Below, piece by piece: positions 1 to 8,836 of a stretch of 64,000 nt of DNA. Within the stretch, counting starts at the first letter, position 1, and each line of letters opens with the position of its first letter. Origin of the DNA: JANQEU01 sp965242805 (GTDB lineage: Bacteria; Bacteroidota; Bacteroidia; Cytophagales; Cyclobacteriaceae); the NCBI GenBank assembly GCA_965242805.1, contig CBDETD010000002.1, forward strand, positions 4,154,001 to 4,218,000. The letters run 5' to 3'. The translations under genes were made by a program, and so were the position numbers. Under the pieces are notes generated by a model. That model saw only the letters and a list, made by a program, of their open reading frames with translations, was not told the DNA's origin and did no database searches.

Positions 1-627
1 GATGTTGGTAAGGGTAGCGCGGCTTCGCTAAGAGGAGCGGGAGTTAGAGTTATTGTTACGGAAATAGACCCTATTTGTGCTCTGCAGGCTGCAATGGATG
101 GGTTTGAAGTTAAGAAAATGGCAAATGCTGTTCCAAGGGCTGATATCATAGTTACGGCCACCGGAAATAAGGACATTGTTACAGGGGAGCACTTCAAGTT
201 AATGAAGGACAAAGCGATTGTTTGTAACATCGGGCATTTTGACAATGAAATTGACATCGCGTGGCTTAACAACAACTACAACAAAACCGAAATTAAACCT
301 CAAGTTGACCTTTATGACGTGGACGGAAATGACATAATAGTTCTGGCGGAAGGAAGATTGGTCAATCTAGGTGTTGCTACAGGACATCCTTCATTTGTGA
401 TGTCCAATTCATTTACAAATCAGACGTTGGCCCAAATGGAGCTGTGGCAAAATTCTGATAATTATGATAAAGCAGTTTACACTCTACCGAAGCATTTGGA
501 TGAGAAGGTTGCTGCTTTGCACCTTGAGAAGATTGGTGTGGAGCTTGAATCTCTAACCGAAGATCAAGCAAAGTATATCGGAGTAAGCACTGAGGGTCCA
601 TTCAAACCTGAACACTATAGGTACTAA
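1..627 (+). CDS. ahcY: Adenosylhomocysteinase, C-terminal part (5' truncated by window edge)
   Basis: Hydrolyses S-adenosyl-homocysteine to adenosine and homocysteine in the cytoplasmic methyl cycle. The reading frame is open from base 1, so the start lies outside the window; 208 residues are visible. The first residues DVGKGSAASLRGAG are the glycine-rich NAD-binding loop of the family, followed by the acidic end of beta-2 (VTEIDP) that binds the adenosine ribose. NIGHFDNEID and the GHPSFVMSNSF segment are family signatures. The C-terminus FKPEHYRY is the conserved tail that completes the NAD site of the neighbouring subunit in the tetramer. A strong terminator follows, so this gene ends its transcript. 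Confidence 0.96.
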   Translation, partial: DVGKGSAASLRGAGVRVIVTEIDPICALQAAMDGFEVKKMANAVPRADIIVTATGNKDIVTGEHFKLMKDKAIVCNIGHFDNEIDIAWLNNNYNKTEIKPQVDLYDVDGNDIIVLAEGRLVNLGVATGHPSFVMSNSFTNQTLAQMELWQNSDNYDKAVYTLPKHLDEKVAALHLEKIGVELESLTEDQAKYIGVSTEGPFKPEHYRY

Positions 628-645
628 ACATTAATGATTTAATTT

Positions 646-678
646 AAGGCAGTCTTCTTTTGAAGGTTGCCTTTTTTT
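646..678 (+). terminator. Rho-independent terminator of ahcY
   Basis: AAGGCA (646-651) pairs with TGCCTT (668-673), with an inner CTTC/GAAG stem, and T residues continue to 678. The ATG of the next gene is at 679, directly after the T tract. Confidence 0.85.
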
Positions 679-1815
679 ATGTCCTTACCAGTTGTATATA
701 TTCATACTACGGACCTTGCTGCGAATGACACCTCGGCTACATTCGTATTGAATAATGCAATCAGTCTCGCCGATCAAGGCCAGGTAGTCACTCTCATCCT
801 GATCAATAGGTCTCGGGATTCTCCTGAAGATATTCTTAAAAGGAATTTTGATCTTTCAATCCCCAAGGACCTTACTATTGTGGGATTCAATCCTATGATC
901 AGGTCAAAATTCTTCTTTTATGTTTATGTGAGAAAATGGGTTGCAAGGCTTAAGCACCGATCCATAATCGTAACAAGAAGTCATGGTGTATTGCCATATC
1001 TTTTCTTCAGAGAAGCAAAAAATCATCTACATATTTTTGAGACGCATGATTTTTTCATGGACCTTTCAATCAGGGATGACATTCAGCATTGGATGAACAA
1101 AAGGTCGAGAGTAGAAAAGAAGTATTTCCCAAAACTGCACGGAATGATCTGTTTAAATCGATTTCAAAAAGAATTGTATTCGGAGAGACTCGATCTGCAG
1201 CATATTGCCATATTTCCCACAGGTCTTAACCGACTGTTTCATCATGAGGCAGAAACCTCCAAAAGGATAATTTACGTTGGCTCTTTGGAGAAAAGATTGG
1301 GTATTCGAAACTTAGCTTCTTTGATCAAGAACGTTGATGCCAGCATAGAGATATTAGTAGTTGGAGGAAAGAATAACGAAGAAATTAGAGATTTTGAAAA
1401 TCTTTTTGAAGGTGAACTCCCTGACAATGTAAAATTATTGGGTTGGTTGAATAAACATGATTTGAACAAAACCTTGTCAAAAGGGGGATTGGCCCTCCTT
1501 CCTCATGAAGATACTTTCTTCACTAGGTATATGACGGTGCCCCTAAAACTTTTCGACTACTTTTCACATGGCATACCAATAATTTCGACAGACCTGCCGG
1601 CCATGAAGGAATGGATTGATGATAAAACAGGCTTTCTGGCAAACTGGAATAATCTGGATGACATTCTTACATTCATCGATTCTTATTTCGAAGATGATCA
1701 GCTGAGGCGAAATATGTCCAAAGCCGTCCTCAAAAAAGCTGGTTCAATGACATGGACCCGGAGAGCCGAAGATCAGATCAAATACTTCAAAGAGTTGGAG
1801 GAACACTTTCAATGA
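679..1815 (+). CDS. Glycosyltransferase, GT4-like (GT-B fold)
   Basis: Probably transfers a sugar from a nucleotide-sugar donor during surface polysaccharide synthesis at the inner face of the membrane. The 378-residue protein has an N-terminal acceptor half and a donor-binding half that opens with YVGSLEKRLG. Near residues 288-302, PLKLFDYFSHGIPII is the region equivalent to the EX7E loop; the first acidic residue is not evident, so donor specificity cannot be guessed. I chose ATG 679 over the in-frame TTG at 667, because TTG lies inside the terminator stem. The stop overlaps the next start by ATGA, indicating translational coupling with the following glycosyltransferase. Confidence 0.85.
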   Translation: MSLPVVYIHTTDLAANDTSATFVLNNAISLADQGQVVTLILINRSRDSPEDILKRNFDLSIPKDLTIVGFNPMIRSKFFFYVYVRKWVARLKHRSIIVTRSHGVLPYLFFREAKNHLHIFETHDFFMDLSIRDDIQHWMNKRSRVEKKYFPKLHGMICLNRFQKELYSERLDLQHIAIFPTGLNRLFHHEAETSKRIIYVGSLEKRLGIRNLASLIKNVDASIEILVVGGKNNEEIRDFENLFEGELPDNVKLLGWLNKHDLNKTLSKGGLALLPHEDTFFTRYMTVPLKLFDYFSHGIPIISTDLPAMKEWIDDKTGFLANWNNLDDILTFIDSYFEDDQLRRNMSKAVLKKAGSMTWTRRAEDQIKYFKELEEHFQ

Positions 1816-2942
1816 GAATTACAGTCATCTGCGATAAGGCTTTTGAAGTAAGTGAAACTTTCATTTTCAACGAAATCAGTTTCCTTACGGCTACCAATAT
1901 TCATTTAATTACAAGGAAGAGACTAAACCGTAAGCTATACAAATTACCTTCAAAGGTCAGGGTCTCAACTTGGTATAACAGTTTATGGTTCAGGCTATTC
2001 TTCAAACTAGAAAAAGCACCTTATCGATTCCCAAAGAAAGTTGATGAGAAACTCAGAAAAATTATAATAAAGACGAAGCCTGAGATCATAATTGCTCACT
2101 ACGGGCCAGCTGGTTTGAAAGTTCTGGATATCGCAAAAGATTTACACATTCCGCTGATCGTTCGTTTTCATGGATACGATGCATCACGGCTATTATCGAA
2201 TAAAGACTATGTCAACAGACTCAAAGGTCTCTTTGAATACGCTCATGTTTCCACACCTTCCAGATTTCTAGCGAACCAGTTAATAAGAAATGGATTGGAT
2301 CGTAAAAGGAATACGATCATTCCTTATGGTGTAGATTTTGATCTCTTTCCAGATATTAAAACGTACAGAGCTGTTGGTGATGTCATAATCCTTCACGGTG
2401 GGCGTCTTGTTGAAAAGAAAGGGGTTTATGATTTGTTGAGAGCGTTCAAAGCGTTATCCGGAAAAATGGATGGGATCAAACTGGTAATCGCCGGGGGCGG
2501 GGATCAATTTGAAGTTCTGAATACCTACGTAAAGGATAATGACTTGTTGGATGATGTGATTTTTACAGGACCAGTTTCCCAGTCAAAAATGATACAACTA
2601 ATGTATTCAAGTGACATCTTCGTTCTAAACAGCCGTACGTCATCCCAAGATGAAACCGAGGGGTATCCTGTAGCAATTCTCGAGGCGATGGCATGTGGAT
2701 TGCCAATAATCTCAACAATTCACGCCGGAATACCAGATCAGATTGATGATGGAAAGAATGGACTTCTTATAGAAGAAAGAAATACAAGGCAATTGACTAA
2801 CGCCTTATACAAACTCATTAAAGAACCTATCTATCGCCAACAACTTGGTGAAGCAGCTCGTAAGAAAGCAACCAGGAAGTTTGATTATTCCCACCTTCAG
2901 GAGGCCTACGATAAATATTTTGAGAGTATTCTAGAAACCTAG
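1812..2942 (+). CDS. Glycosyltransferase family 4 protein
   Basis: A 376-residue GT-B glycosyltransferase of the WcaL/colanic-acid type. The start ATG at 1812 overlaps the upstream stop (ATGA); the open frame extends further 5' but only inside the preceding gene. Visible signatures are FHGYDAS in the acceptor domain, GGRLVEKKG at the start of the donor domain (about residue 197), and the retaining EX7E motif EGYPVAILE at residues 283-291, followed by ACGLPII and GIPDQIDDGKNG. The role is inferred from fold and neighbours: assembly of an exopolysaccharide or capsule. The 3' end overlaps the convergent glycosyltransferase by 12 bp. Confidence 0.9.
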   Translation: MRITVICDKAFEVSETFIFNEISFLTATNIHLITRKRLNRKLYKLPSKVRVSTWYNSLWFRLFFKLEKAPYRFPKKVDEKLRKIIIKTKPEIIIAHYGPAGLKVLDIAKDLHIPLIVRFHGYDASRLLSNKDYVNRLKGLFEYAHVSTPSRFLANQLIRNGLDRKRNTIIPYGVDFDLFPDIKTYRAVGDVIILHGGRLVEKKGVYDLLRAFKALSGKMDGIKLVIAGGGDQFEVLNTYVKDNDLLDDVIFTGPVSQSKMIQLMYSSDIFVLNSRTSSQDETEGYPVAILEAMACGLPIISTIHAGIPDQIDDGKNGLLIEERNTRQLTNALYKLIKEPIYRQQLGEAARKKATRKFDYSHLQEAYDKYFESILET

Positions 2943-4019
2943 GATTTCACAATAAACACCTATCGTTTTTTGAGCCATTATTTCCTTAGAGAATTTCAGG
3001 ACATCCCTACTTGCATTTTTGCATAATTCTTCTCGGAGATCTTTGTCATTTAGGGTCCGGATCACATCATGGGACAGGGCTTTGTGATCCTTGATCTGCG
3101 ATAGCAATCCACTGACTTCATTTTTCACAACCTCCGGAATACCACCTGCATTGGTAGCGACAATAGGAATTTTAAGTTTCATGGCATCAAGAATTGTTGA
3201 TCCTAGACCCTCGGTTTTAGAAGTGAATAATAAAACATCGAGAGCTTTTAAATAAGACAGTGGATTCGTTACAAAACCTGTTAAAATAAAGGAAGCATTT
3301 AACCCCTTTTCAGTTATATAATTCTCAACTTCTGTTTTTAATGGTCCTTCCCCAACGATAAAAAAATGGGCATTTGGTATTTCACGAAGGACAAGTTCAG
3401 CTGCATTGACAAAAGTGAAATAGTCTTTATGATCCGCAATTGCAGAAATGTTTCCAATAATAGGGTCGGAATTTCCAATTTTGAATCGTTCCCTTAGGTT
3501 TTCAGCTTTAATAATTGTGCCCTTTCCAAAATCAATACCGTCATACACCGTAATTGCTTTATTATCCTCCTTCAGGTCATTAATCAAAATTTTTCTAACA
3601 GCATCGCTGACACAAATGATTCTTCGAATATTCCGATGGTTGTACTTGAACTTGCTAAACCAGTTTGATTTAACTGGAAAATCTACCCTGCGGGACAAAA
3701 CCAATTTACTTGATAGCCAGATCAATGAAGCTGTTAATCCTAAAGTATGTCCTTTAGAAGTGTGCAAATGGACAACATCAACGGAGTTTTGGTGACAGTA
3801 AATAACAAGTTTATAAATGGTTTGCAGATCGTAGGCACTTCTAAACGGGAATAATATATAGGGTAACTGTTTTTTGGTCGCATATCCATGAAAAGTGGAG
3901 TTATCCGGACAAGCCACAATTGAATTGATCCCATTATTGAGTAATTCCTCATGCAGGTATGCAATCTGCTGTTCACCACCTCTCCAATCCCTTGCTGTAC
4001 AGAGATGAAGAACTTTCAT
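2931..4019 (-). CDS. Glycosyltransferase family 4 protein
   Basis: A 362-residue GT4 enzyme. The N-terminus MKVLHLCTARDWRGGEQQ is the typical first strand and glycine loop. HLHTSKGHTLG lies in the acceptor domain, GNISAIADHKDYFTF opens the donor domain, and an EX7D variant of the nucleotide-sugar loop (EGLGSTILD, near residue 270) precedes AGGIPEVVKNEVSG. It is the most distal gene of a leftward trio with the Wzi-like protein and another glycosyltransferase. Its start overlaps the Wzi stop by one base (TAATG). It converges with, and overlaps by 12 bp, the rightward glycosyltransferase. The acceptor sugar is unknown. Confidence 0.9.
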   Translation of the reverse strand: MKVLHLCTARDWRGGEQQIAYLHEELLNNGINSIVACPDNSTFHGYATKKQLPYILFPFRSAYDLQTIYKLVIYCHQNSVDVVHLHTSKGHTLGLTASLIWLSSKLVLSRRVDFPVKSNWFSKFKYNHRNIRRIICVSDAVRKILINDLKEDNKAITVYDGIDFGKGTIIKAENLRERFKIGNSDPIIGNISAIADHKDYFTFVNAAELVLREIPNAHFFIVGEGPLKTEVENYITEKGLNASFILTGFVTNPLSYLKALDVLLFTSKTEGLGSTILDAMKLKIPIVATNAGGIPEVVKNEVSGLLSQIKDHKALSHDVIRTLNDKDLREELCKNASRDVLKFSKEIMAQKTIGVYCEILGF

Positions 4020-5584
4020 TACTTTAATCTGTAAGTGATGCCTAAAAGTAAGCCGGAATTGCCACCGTAATCACCTGCGTCCACACCAATCATACCTCGA
4101 TATTGAAGTCCACTTTTTGTGGATTTCTTAATTTCCAATCCCAAATATTGGGAAGCCGCAATGTTTAGGAAATAATAGTCGGGATCAAGATCCCAGCTGT
4201 ATACATATCCCTTGTATTTACCAGAATAGGTCCCATAATTTTGGACAAATGTAGCTCTCAAGTAGATTTCATATCCTTTGTAGTCCGCTTCTATTCCAAT
4301 ATGATGTGACAAGATCCTGTTATTAATGATAAATTCATTATCAGTTACATCCGTTCCTGTATAATTCATAAATTCTCTCCTGGTAGTGAAGAGAGGATTT
4401 CCGATTGCCATATCATGAAATGTATTGCCTTTGGGATACTGGAGGTTGTTGTAATAGTTGTCCCGGCCACTATACGAAAGTCCGAAATTATTCTCATTCT
4501 CTACAATTCCAAGTAGTTCATCAAAACTCAGATCCTGGGCAACTATCCCAAACTGTTGCAGTACATATGCATCATAATCAGGTAAGTCCTCAAGCTCTCC
4601 AATTGTGATAGCTTGATTATTTATATAGGGATCAGGTAAACCCTCTCCACTTTGGTGGGTAGTATTGATGTTCTCATACATGATACTTTTCAGGAACGGG
4701 TGATCTTCAAATTTGACTTCCAGTATGAATGCATAGTCTCGACTTTGTGTGAAGTTGCTTTGAAACCCTGATTTATCGGAAATAGGTTGTTGGAATGACA
4801 ACTTAAGTAGGCTGGATTCGATGGGTATCTCAAAACCAAAATCGAATACCCCAAAATGAGCACCGGCGGCATTGAGGCTGTCCCCGATATTCCCTGAGTT
4901 AAGTGCAGGTCTTGCAAAAAAAGCTTCAAAAAACGATGATGGTAATGCACCAAGCCTGTCTGAAGTTCCACCAAATAATACTACATGGCTTAAGCCAATG
5001 AACGGATTGATGGGAAGATCATTGGACTTAAAATAGGCTGACTTCTCATGGATATATGCATCTTTCACCGGGCGATCATTCTCCAGTGTACCAATCTCCA
5101 AAAAGCCCTTTACGGAAAGAAACTTGGCAAAAGGTACAGGAGTGTAATTCCAAATACCCAATCCAGCCTTTGTAATGGTTCTGGCATTTTGACTTTGAAA
5201 AAGGCTGCCAGATCCAATTTGATCGTTGTACCAATCATTATTTATTTCATTTTTTCCAATCCTGAAAGAGATGTCTCCATACTTGATATTTAGAAATGCT
5301 TGATGAAAAAACGATTCTTGTACGTTTGGTTTAACTATATAGTTTATACCTGTTTCAACGGAAAATTTGTCCTTTGTAAGCAATGGGAAGAATAACATTC
5401 CCTCGAAATATCCATCTTGGTGTGTAGGATCAAGTTTTCCAAATTGATTATGTGTTAGATAGAAGGGGGCATATCCCTGGGAGCCAAAACTTCCAACCAG
5501 AGAAACCTCCGCTTTTAAGGAATCCAATTGTGCCAGACAATGGATGGAAATGATGCTCAAAAAAAGGATAAAGTAATATTTCAT
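4019..5584 (-). CDS. Capsule assembly Wzi-family outer-membrane protein
   Basis: Wzi proteins are outer-membrane beta-barrels that anchor capsular or exopolysaccharide at the cell surface. The 521-residue protein starts with a signal peptide (about residues 1-18, hydrophobic and ending CLAQ). It continues as a barrel rich in alternating aromatic strands, with motifs such as SQGYAPFYLTHNQFG near the N-terminus and GIGLWNY-like strands later, and ends in a strand closing with YRLK. Its position between glycosyltransferases, with a 4-bp overlap to the upstream gene and a 1-bp overlap to the downstream one, supports a polysaccharide export role. The family call rests on overall resemblance and context. 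Confidence 0.82.
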   Translation of the reverse strand: MKYYFILFLSIISIHCLAQLDSLKAEVSLVGSFGSQGYAPFYLTHNQFGKLDPTHQDGYFEGMLFFPLLTKDKFSVETGINYIVKPNVQESFFHQAFLNIKYGDISFRIGKNEINNDWYNDQIGSGSLFQSQNARTITKAGLGIWNYTPVPFAKFLSVKGFLEIGTLENDRPVKDAYIHEKSAYFKSNDLPINPFIGLSHVVLFGGTSDRLGALPSSFFEAFFARPALNSGNIGDSLNAAGAHFGVFDFGFEIPIESSLLKLSFQQPISDKSGFQSNFTQSRDYAFILEVKFEDHPFLKSIMYENINTTHQSGEGLPDPYINNQAITIGELEDLPDYDAYVLQQFGIVAQDLSFDELLGIVENENNFGLSYSGRDNYYNNLQYPKGNTFHDMAIGNPLFTTRREFMNYTGTDVTDNEFIINNRILSHHIGIEADYKGYEIYLRATFVQNYGTYSGKYKGYVYSWDLDPDYYFLNIAASQYLGLEIKKSTKSGLQYRGMIGVDAGDYGGNSGLLLGITYRLK

Positions 5585-6666
5585 TGGATGGTTTTTATGA
5601 ACAGCCGTTCGTACTCATTGACAGTTTTAGAGATCGTGAATTTTTCTGTTGCAATTTGGCGTCCTCTTTGAATAAAGCTTTTTCTAAGTTGTTCGTTTTG
5701 TACGATTTCTCGAATGTAGTTTGATAATTGAGGAATATTATCGTTTTCAAAAATAAAGCCTGATTTTCCATGCTCGATCACATCTGGTATCCCACCATAA
5801 TTCGATCCCATTACTGGTATTCCCATTGCCATGGCTTCCACTAATACCAATCCGAATCCATCCATTTGTGACGGAAGTATATTGACTTTCATCAGGAGAT
5901 AGTGGTGAAAAACCTCCGATTTATTCTCGATCAAACCAGTAAATCGAATTCGTTCTATCAAGTCATCATAATCCAGCTTAGTGAACTTATCCTGGAGTTC
6001 CTTTGCTGTAATACCAACTAATAACAATTTCCACCCCTCAGGTAATTCTCGTAGAGCTCTGATCAGTAGATCTTGACGTTTTGGTCTGGCTACGCATCCA
6101 ATGACTACTTCATCATCTGAAAATCCATATTTTGCTCGAAGTCTGTCGATCTCTTTTTGATCACGTTTGAAGTCCAATTTTGGGAGAGCATTGTAGATGA
6201 TGTGGGTATGATCGATTGGAAATCCTTTTCGTTGCATTAAGGCCTGAAGCCCTTTACTCACAACGACGATCTTTTCAGAAAATCTAACATGGATCCATCT
6301 TTTGATAGGATTGTTATCAGCAACTCGTTGCCTACGCGTCAAAATTATTTTGGCAGATAATCTGAACAGAAGCTTTGACCAAATGGCATTATATCTGTCT
6401 CTGCTCTCCTGTGCGTTGATAATATCTACTTCATTCTTTCTTACTATTAAGCCAATCTTGAAAATAGAAAACGGATCAATCTTAAACCTGAATGGAATCG
6501 GGTAATATTTAATCTTAAGCCCCTCTGCAAGACGAAGGATCAAAGACTTGCGTGGTGCGGCAATGAATACTTCATGACCTTTCTCCTTTAATCCAAGGGC
6601 TAAAAATAATAGACTATAGGTAGATCCGGCGATTTCTCCAAATTGGGTCGTAAATAGAATCGTCAT
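5581..6666 (-). CDS. Glycosyltransferase family 4 protein
   Basis: First gene of the leftward operon, 361 residues, ATG at 6666. GEIAGSTYSLLFLALGL is the N-terminal glycine-rich loop. GCVARPKRQDLLIRAL marks entry into the donor domain, and DGFGLVLVEAMAMGIPV (about residues 268-284) is a DX7E version of the retaining GT4 motif, followed by NYGGIPDVIEHGKSG. Its stop overlaps the Wzi start as ATGA. The likely role is lipid-linked or exported polysaccharide assembly; the exact linkage cannot be read from sequence. Confidence 0.9.
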   Translation of the reverse strand: MTILFTTQFGEIAGSTYSLLFLALGLKEKGHEVFIAAPRKSLILRLAEGLKIKYYPIPFRFKIDPFSIFKIGLIVRKNEVDIINAQESRDRYNAIWSKLLFRLSAKIILTRRQRVADNNPIKRWIHVRFSEKIVVVSKGLQALMQRKGFPIDHTHIIYNALPKLDFKRDQKEIDRLRAKYGFSDDEVVIGCVARPKRQDLLIRALRELPEGWKLLLVGITAKELQDKFTKLDYDDLIERIRFTGLIENKSEVFHHYLLMKVNILPSQMDGFGLVLVEAMAMGIPVMGSNYGGIPDVIEHGKSGFIFENDNIPQLSNYIREIVQNEQLRKSFIQRGRQIATEKFTISKTVNEYERLFIKTIQ

Positions 6667-6808
6667 GCTGAATTCTGGAGTTTGCCGTGAAACAAAAATA
6701 GGATTATTTCAATAAATGTTATTTTACAACGAAATTTGCAATTACCCGTTCAACCATGTATGTACATCTATTTTAATAATTAAATAGACTATAATACTTA
6801 GGTAATAC

Positions 6809-7411
6809 ATGCAAGAGGTACTCAATCAAATGGAAGTCAAGCCAAAAAAATACGACTACACCAGAAATGATCAACTAGATATATTCGAGAATGAATTTTT
6901 GCCTCATCTCGATGCCATGTACAATTTCGCTTACAGATTAGTATTGGATGAAGATGACGCGAAAGATCTGGTACAGGATACCTACATGAAGGCTTATCGG
7001 TTTATCCGGTCCTTTCAAAAGGGAACAAACTCAAAAGCTTGGTTATATCGAATCTTGAAAAACAGCTTCATTAATGATTTTAGAAAGCGAAGCAAAGAGC
7101 CATCCAAGGTAGATTACCAGGAAGTAGAGAACTTCTACAATTCAGATAATGTTGATGAAAAGAAAACAGTTGATTTAAGGGTAGAATCTGTTAAGGATAT
7201 GATCGGGGATGAAGTAAGTAACGCCCTGAATTCATTAGCAGTAGACTTCCGAACTGTAATAATACTTTGTGACTTGGAAGGATTCACATATGAAGAGATG
7301 GCCAAGATTCTTGACATTCCTATTGGAACAGTAAGGTCAAGGCTTCATCGTGCCAGGAATCTTTTAAAGGATAAACTTGAAAACTATGCTAAGAGCATGG
7401 GTTATAATTAA
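6809..7411 (+). CDS. RNA polymerase sigma-70 factor, ECF type
   Basis: A 200-residue alternative sigma factor that redirects core RNA polymerase to a small regulon. Region 2 spans about residues 30-95 and contains LDEDDAKDLVQDTYMKA and AWLYRILKNSFINDFRKR. Region 4 lies at about 135-190 with FRTVIILCDLEGFTYEEMA and the helix-turn-helix IPIGTVRSRLHRARNLL. About 15-25 extra residues precede region 2. The gene directly downstream encodes a small zinc-binding protein of the anti-sigma type, the usual pairing. The signal sensed is unknown. A 142-bp gap separates it from the divergent glycosyltransferase operon, so each could be driven from there. Confidence 0.93.
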   Translation: MQEVLNQMEVKPKKYDYTRNDQLDIFENEFLPHLDAMYNFAYRLVLDEDDAKDLVQDTYMKAYRFIRSFQKGTNSKAWLYRILKNSFINDFRKRSKEPSKVDYQEVENFYNSDNVDEKKTVDLRVESVKDMIGDEVSNALNSLAVDFRTVIILCDLEGFTYEEMAKILDIPIGTVRSRLHRARNLLKDKLENYAKSMGYN

Positions 7412-7444
7412 AATTTGGCCACATAGCAATGAAAATCCAATCTG

Positions 7445-7684
7445 ATGGAAGAAGGTAAGCACATATCGACATGCGGGGAATGTTTGGAAATTCTCCAACT
7501 CTTGTTGGATAAGGAGGCATCACAAGAACAAGAGCAATTTGTTAATGACCATATTGAGGAATGTATTCATTGCTTTGAACACCTTCAACTGGAAAAGGGA
7601 ATCAGGGAGTTGATCCGGACCCGGATCGCTAATCTACCGGTTCCCGATGGCCTTGCTAACGAGATTCGAGCGAAGATCCAGTAA
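7445..7684 (+). CDS. Small zinc-finger (ZAS) anti-sigma factor, cytoplasmic
   Basis: A 79-residue protein with C10, C13 and the H36-x3-C40-x2-C43 motif of zinc-associated anti-sigma domains, which hold an ECF sigma factor inactive and in some families release it on thiol oxidation. There is no membrane segment, so it should be a soluble sensor like the RsrA/ChrR type rather than a transmembrane anti-sigma factor. It follows the sigma gene by 33 bp. It ends 7 bp before gmk, and a longer in-frame reading of gmk overlaps its tail. Redox sensing is an inference from the Cys pattern. Confidence 0.8.
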   Translation: MEEGKHISTCGECLEILQLLLDKEASQEQEQFVNDHIEECIHCFEHLQLEKGIRELIRTRIANLPVPDGLANEIRAKIQ

Positions 7685-7691
7685 AACATTC

Positions 7692-8267
7692 ATGTCACAA
7701 GGTAAATGTCTGATTTTTTCCGCTCCGTCCGGTTCAGGTAAGACAACATTGGTAAATCATCTGATGGAAATAAGATCTGATCTCCGGTTTTCAGTTTCAG
7801 CAACGACAAGGCAACCGAGGGATTATGAGGTCAGTGGTAAGCACTACTATTTTATTGAACCTCAGGAATTCAGGGAGCGAATTCAACGAGATGAGTTTGT
7901 CGAATGGGAAGAGGTATATAGTGACATCTTTTATGGGACGCTAAAGGAAGAAGTGGAGAGGATACGCAACGAAGGATTCACAGTTATCTTTGACGTAGAT
8001 GTGGTAGGAGGTGCGAACCTTAAGGAGATATTCAAAACTGAAGCGTTGGCAGTTTTTGTAAAGGTCGGAAGCATTGAAGAACTGGAAAAAAGATTGAGAA
8101 AACGTGGATCGGAGACCGACGATAGTTTGAAACAAAGGTTGTCAAAAGCCAAGGAAGAGTTAGGTTTCGAAAAAAAGTTTGATGTCACAATCATAAATGA
8201 TGATCTTCAGAAAGCTTATGATAAGGTAACTGAAGTCGTCTCGGAATATCTCGATAACCAGACATGA
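7692..8267 (+). CDS. gmk: Guanylate kinase
   Basis: Phosphorylates GMP (and dGMP) to GDP with ATP, feeding GTP and dGTP pools. The P-loop is APSGSGKTT at residues 11-19. SVSATTRQPRDYEVSGKHYYF forms the GMP-binding segment, cited here as its start SVSATTRQPRDYE, followed by EFVEWEEVYSD and RLRKRGSE of the lid. With ATG 7692 the protein is 191 residues, normal for the family; an upstream in-frame TTG would add 15 unconserved residues. The stop overlaps the nadD start (ATGA), so the two are probably co-translated. Confidence 0.96.
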   Translation: MSQGKCLIFSAPSGSGKTTLVNHLMEIRSDLRFSVSATTRQPRDYEVSGKHYYFIEPQEFRERIQRDEFVEWEEVYSDIFYGTLKEEVERIRNEGFTVIFDVDVVGGANLKEIFKTEALAVFVKVGSIEELEKRLRKRGSETDDSLKQRLSKAKEELGFEKKFDVTIINDDLQKAYDKVTEVVSEYLDNQT

Positions 8268-8836
8268 AAGTCGGTCTATTCTTTGGTTCATTCAATCCTA
8301 TTCATTTAGGGCACATGATAATTGCCAACCTTGTTAAGGAGTGGACAGATATAAAGGAGGTATGGTTTATCGTTTCCCCACAAAATCCGTTAAAAAAATC
8401 GGGTAACCTTCTTCATGAATTCGACCGTTATGACATGGTGGAAAGGGCGATCTCAGAAGAAAATGGGCTTCGTGTTTCAGATATTGAGTTCCAGCTTCCG
8501 AAGCCAAGTTACACGGTGAATACCCTTGCCCACCTAAGTGACAGGTATCCGGACTACAAGTTTCACTTGATCATAGGGGAAGACAACCTGGATAGTTTCC
8601 CAAAATGGAAAAACCATCTATCAATCATTGAAGATTATGGTTTGGTCGTTTATCCTAGACCTAATAGCAGTGATTCACCGTTAAAAAATCATAAGAATGT
8701 CCAGGTGATTGAAGCACCAAAAATGGACATATCAGCTTCATTGATCCGGAGACTAATTAAGGAAGGTAAATCGATTAAGTATTTAGTTCCCGAGATAGTA
8801 AGGGGATTGATCGAATCCAGGCATTACTACCGCTAA
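8264..8836 (+). CDS. nadD: Nicotinate-nucleotide adenylyltransferase
   Basis: Makes deamido-NAD from nicotinate mononucleotide and ATP, a shared late step of de novo and salvage NAD synthesis. The 190-residue protein shows GLFFGSFNPIHLGH, which holds the HxGH nucleotidyltransferase motif at its end, LIIGEDNLDSFPKW, and the C-terminal ISASLIRRLI, a version of the ISxTxxR phosphate-binding motif. It is coupled to gmk by a 4-bp overlap. Its TAA stop shares the tetranucleotide CTAA (8833-8836) with the stop of the convergent frr gene. Confidence 0.96.
   Translation: MKVGLFFGSFNPIHLGHMIIANLVKEWTDIKEVWFIVSPQNPLKKSGNLLHEFDRYDMVERAISEENGLRVSDIEFQLPKPSYTVNTLAHLSDRYPDYKFHLIIGEDNLDSFPKWKNHLSIIEDYGLVVYPRPNSSDSPLKNHKNVQVIEAPKMDISASLIRRLIKEGKSIKYLVPEIVRGLIESRHYYR

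Noticed and set aside
6756..6767. ATGTA-TG-TACAT inverted repeat upstream of the ECF sigma gene
   Set aside because: Five-base arms in AT-rich DNA occur often by chance, and no second copy was seen in the same gap, so I do not call an operator.
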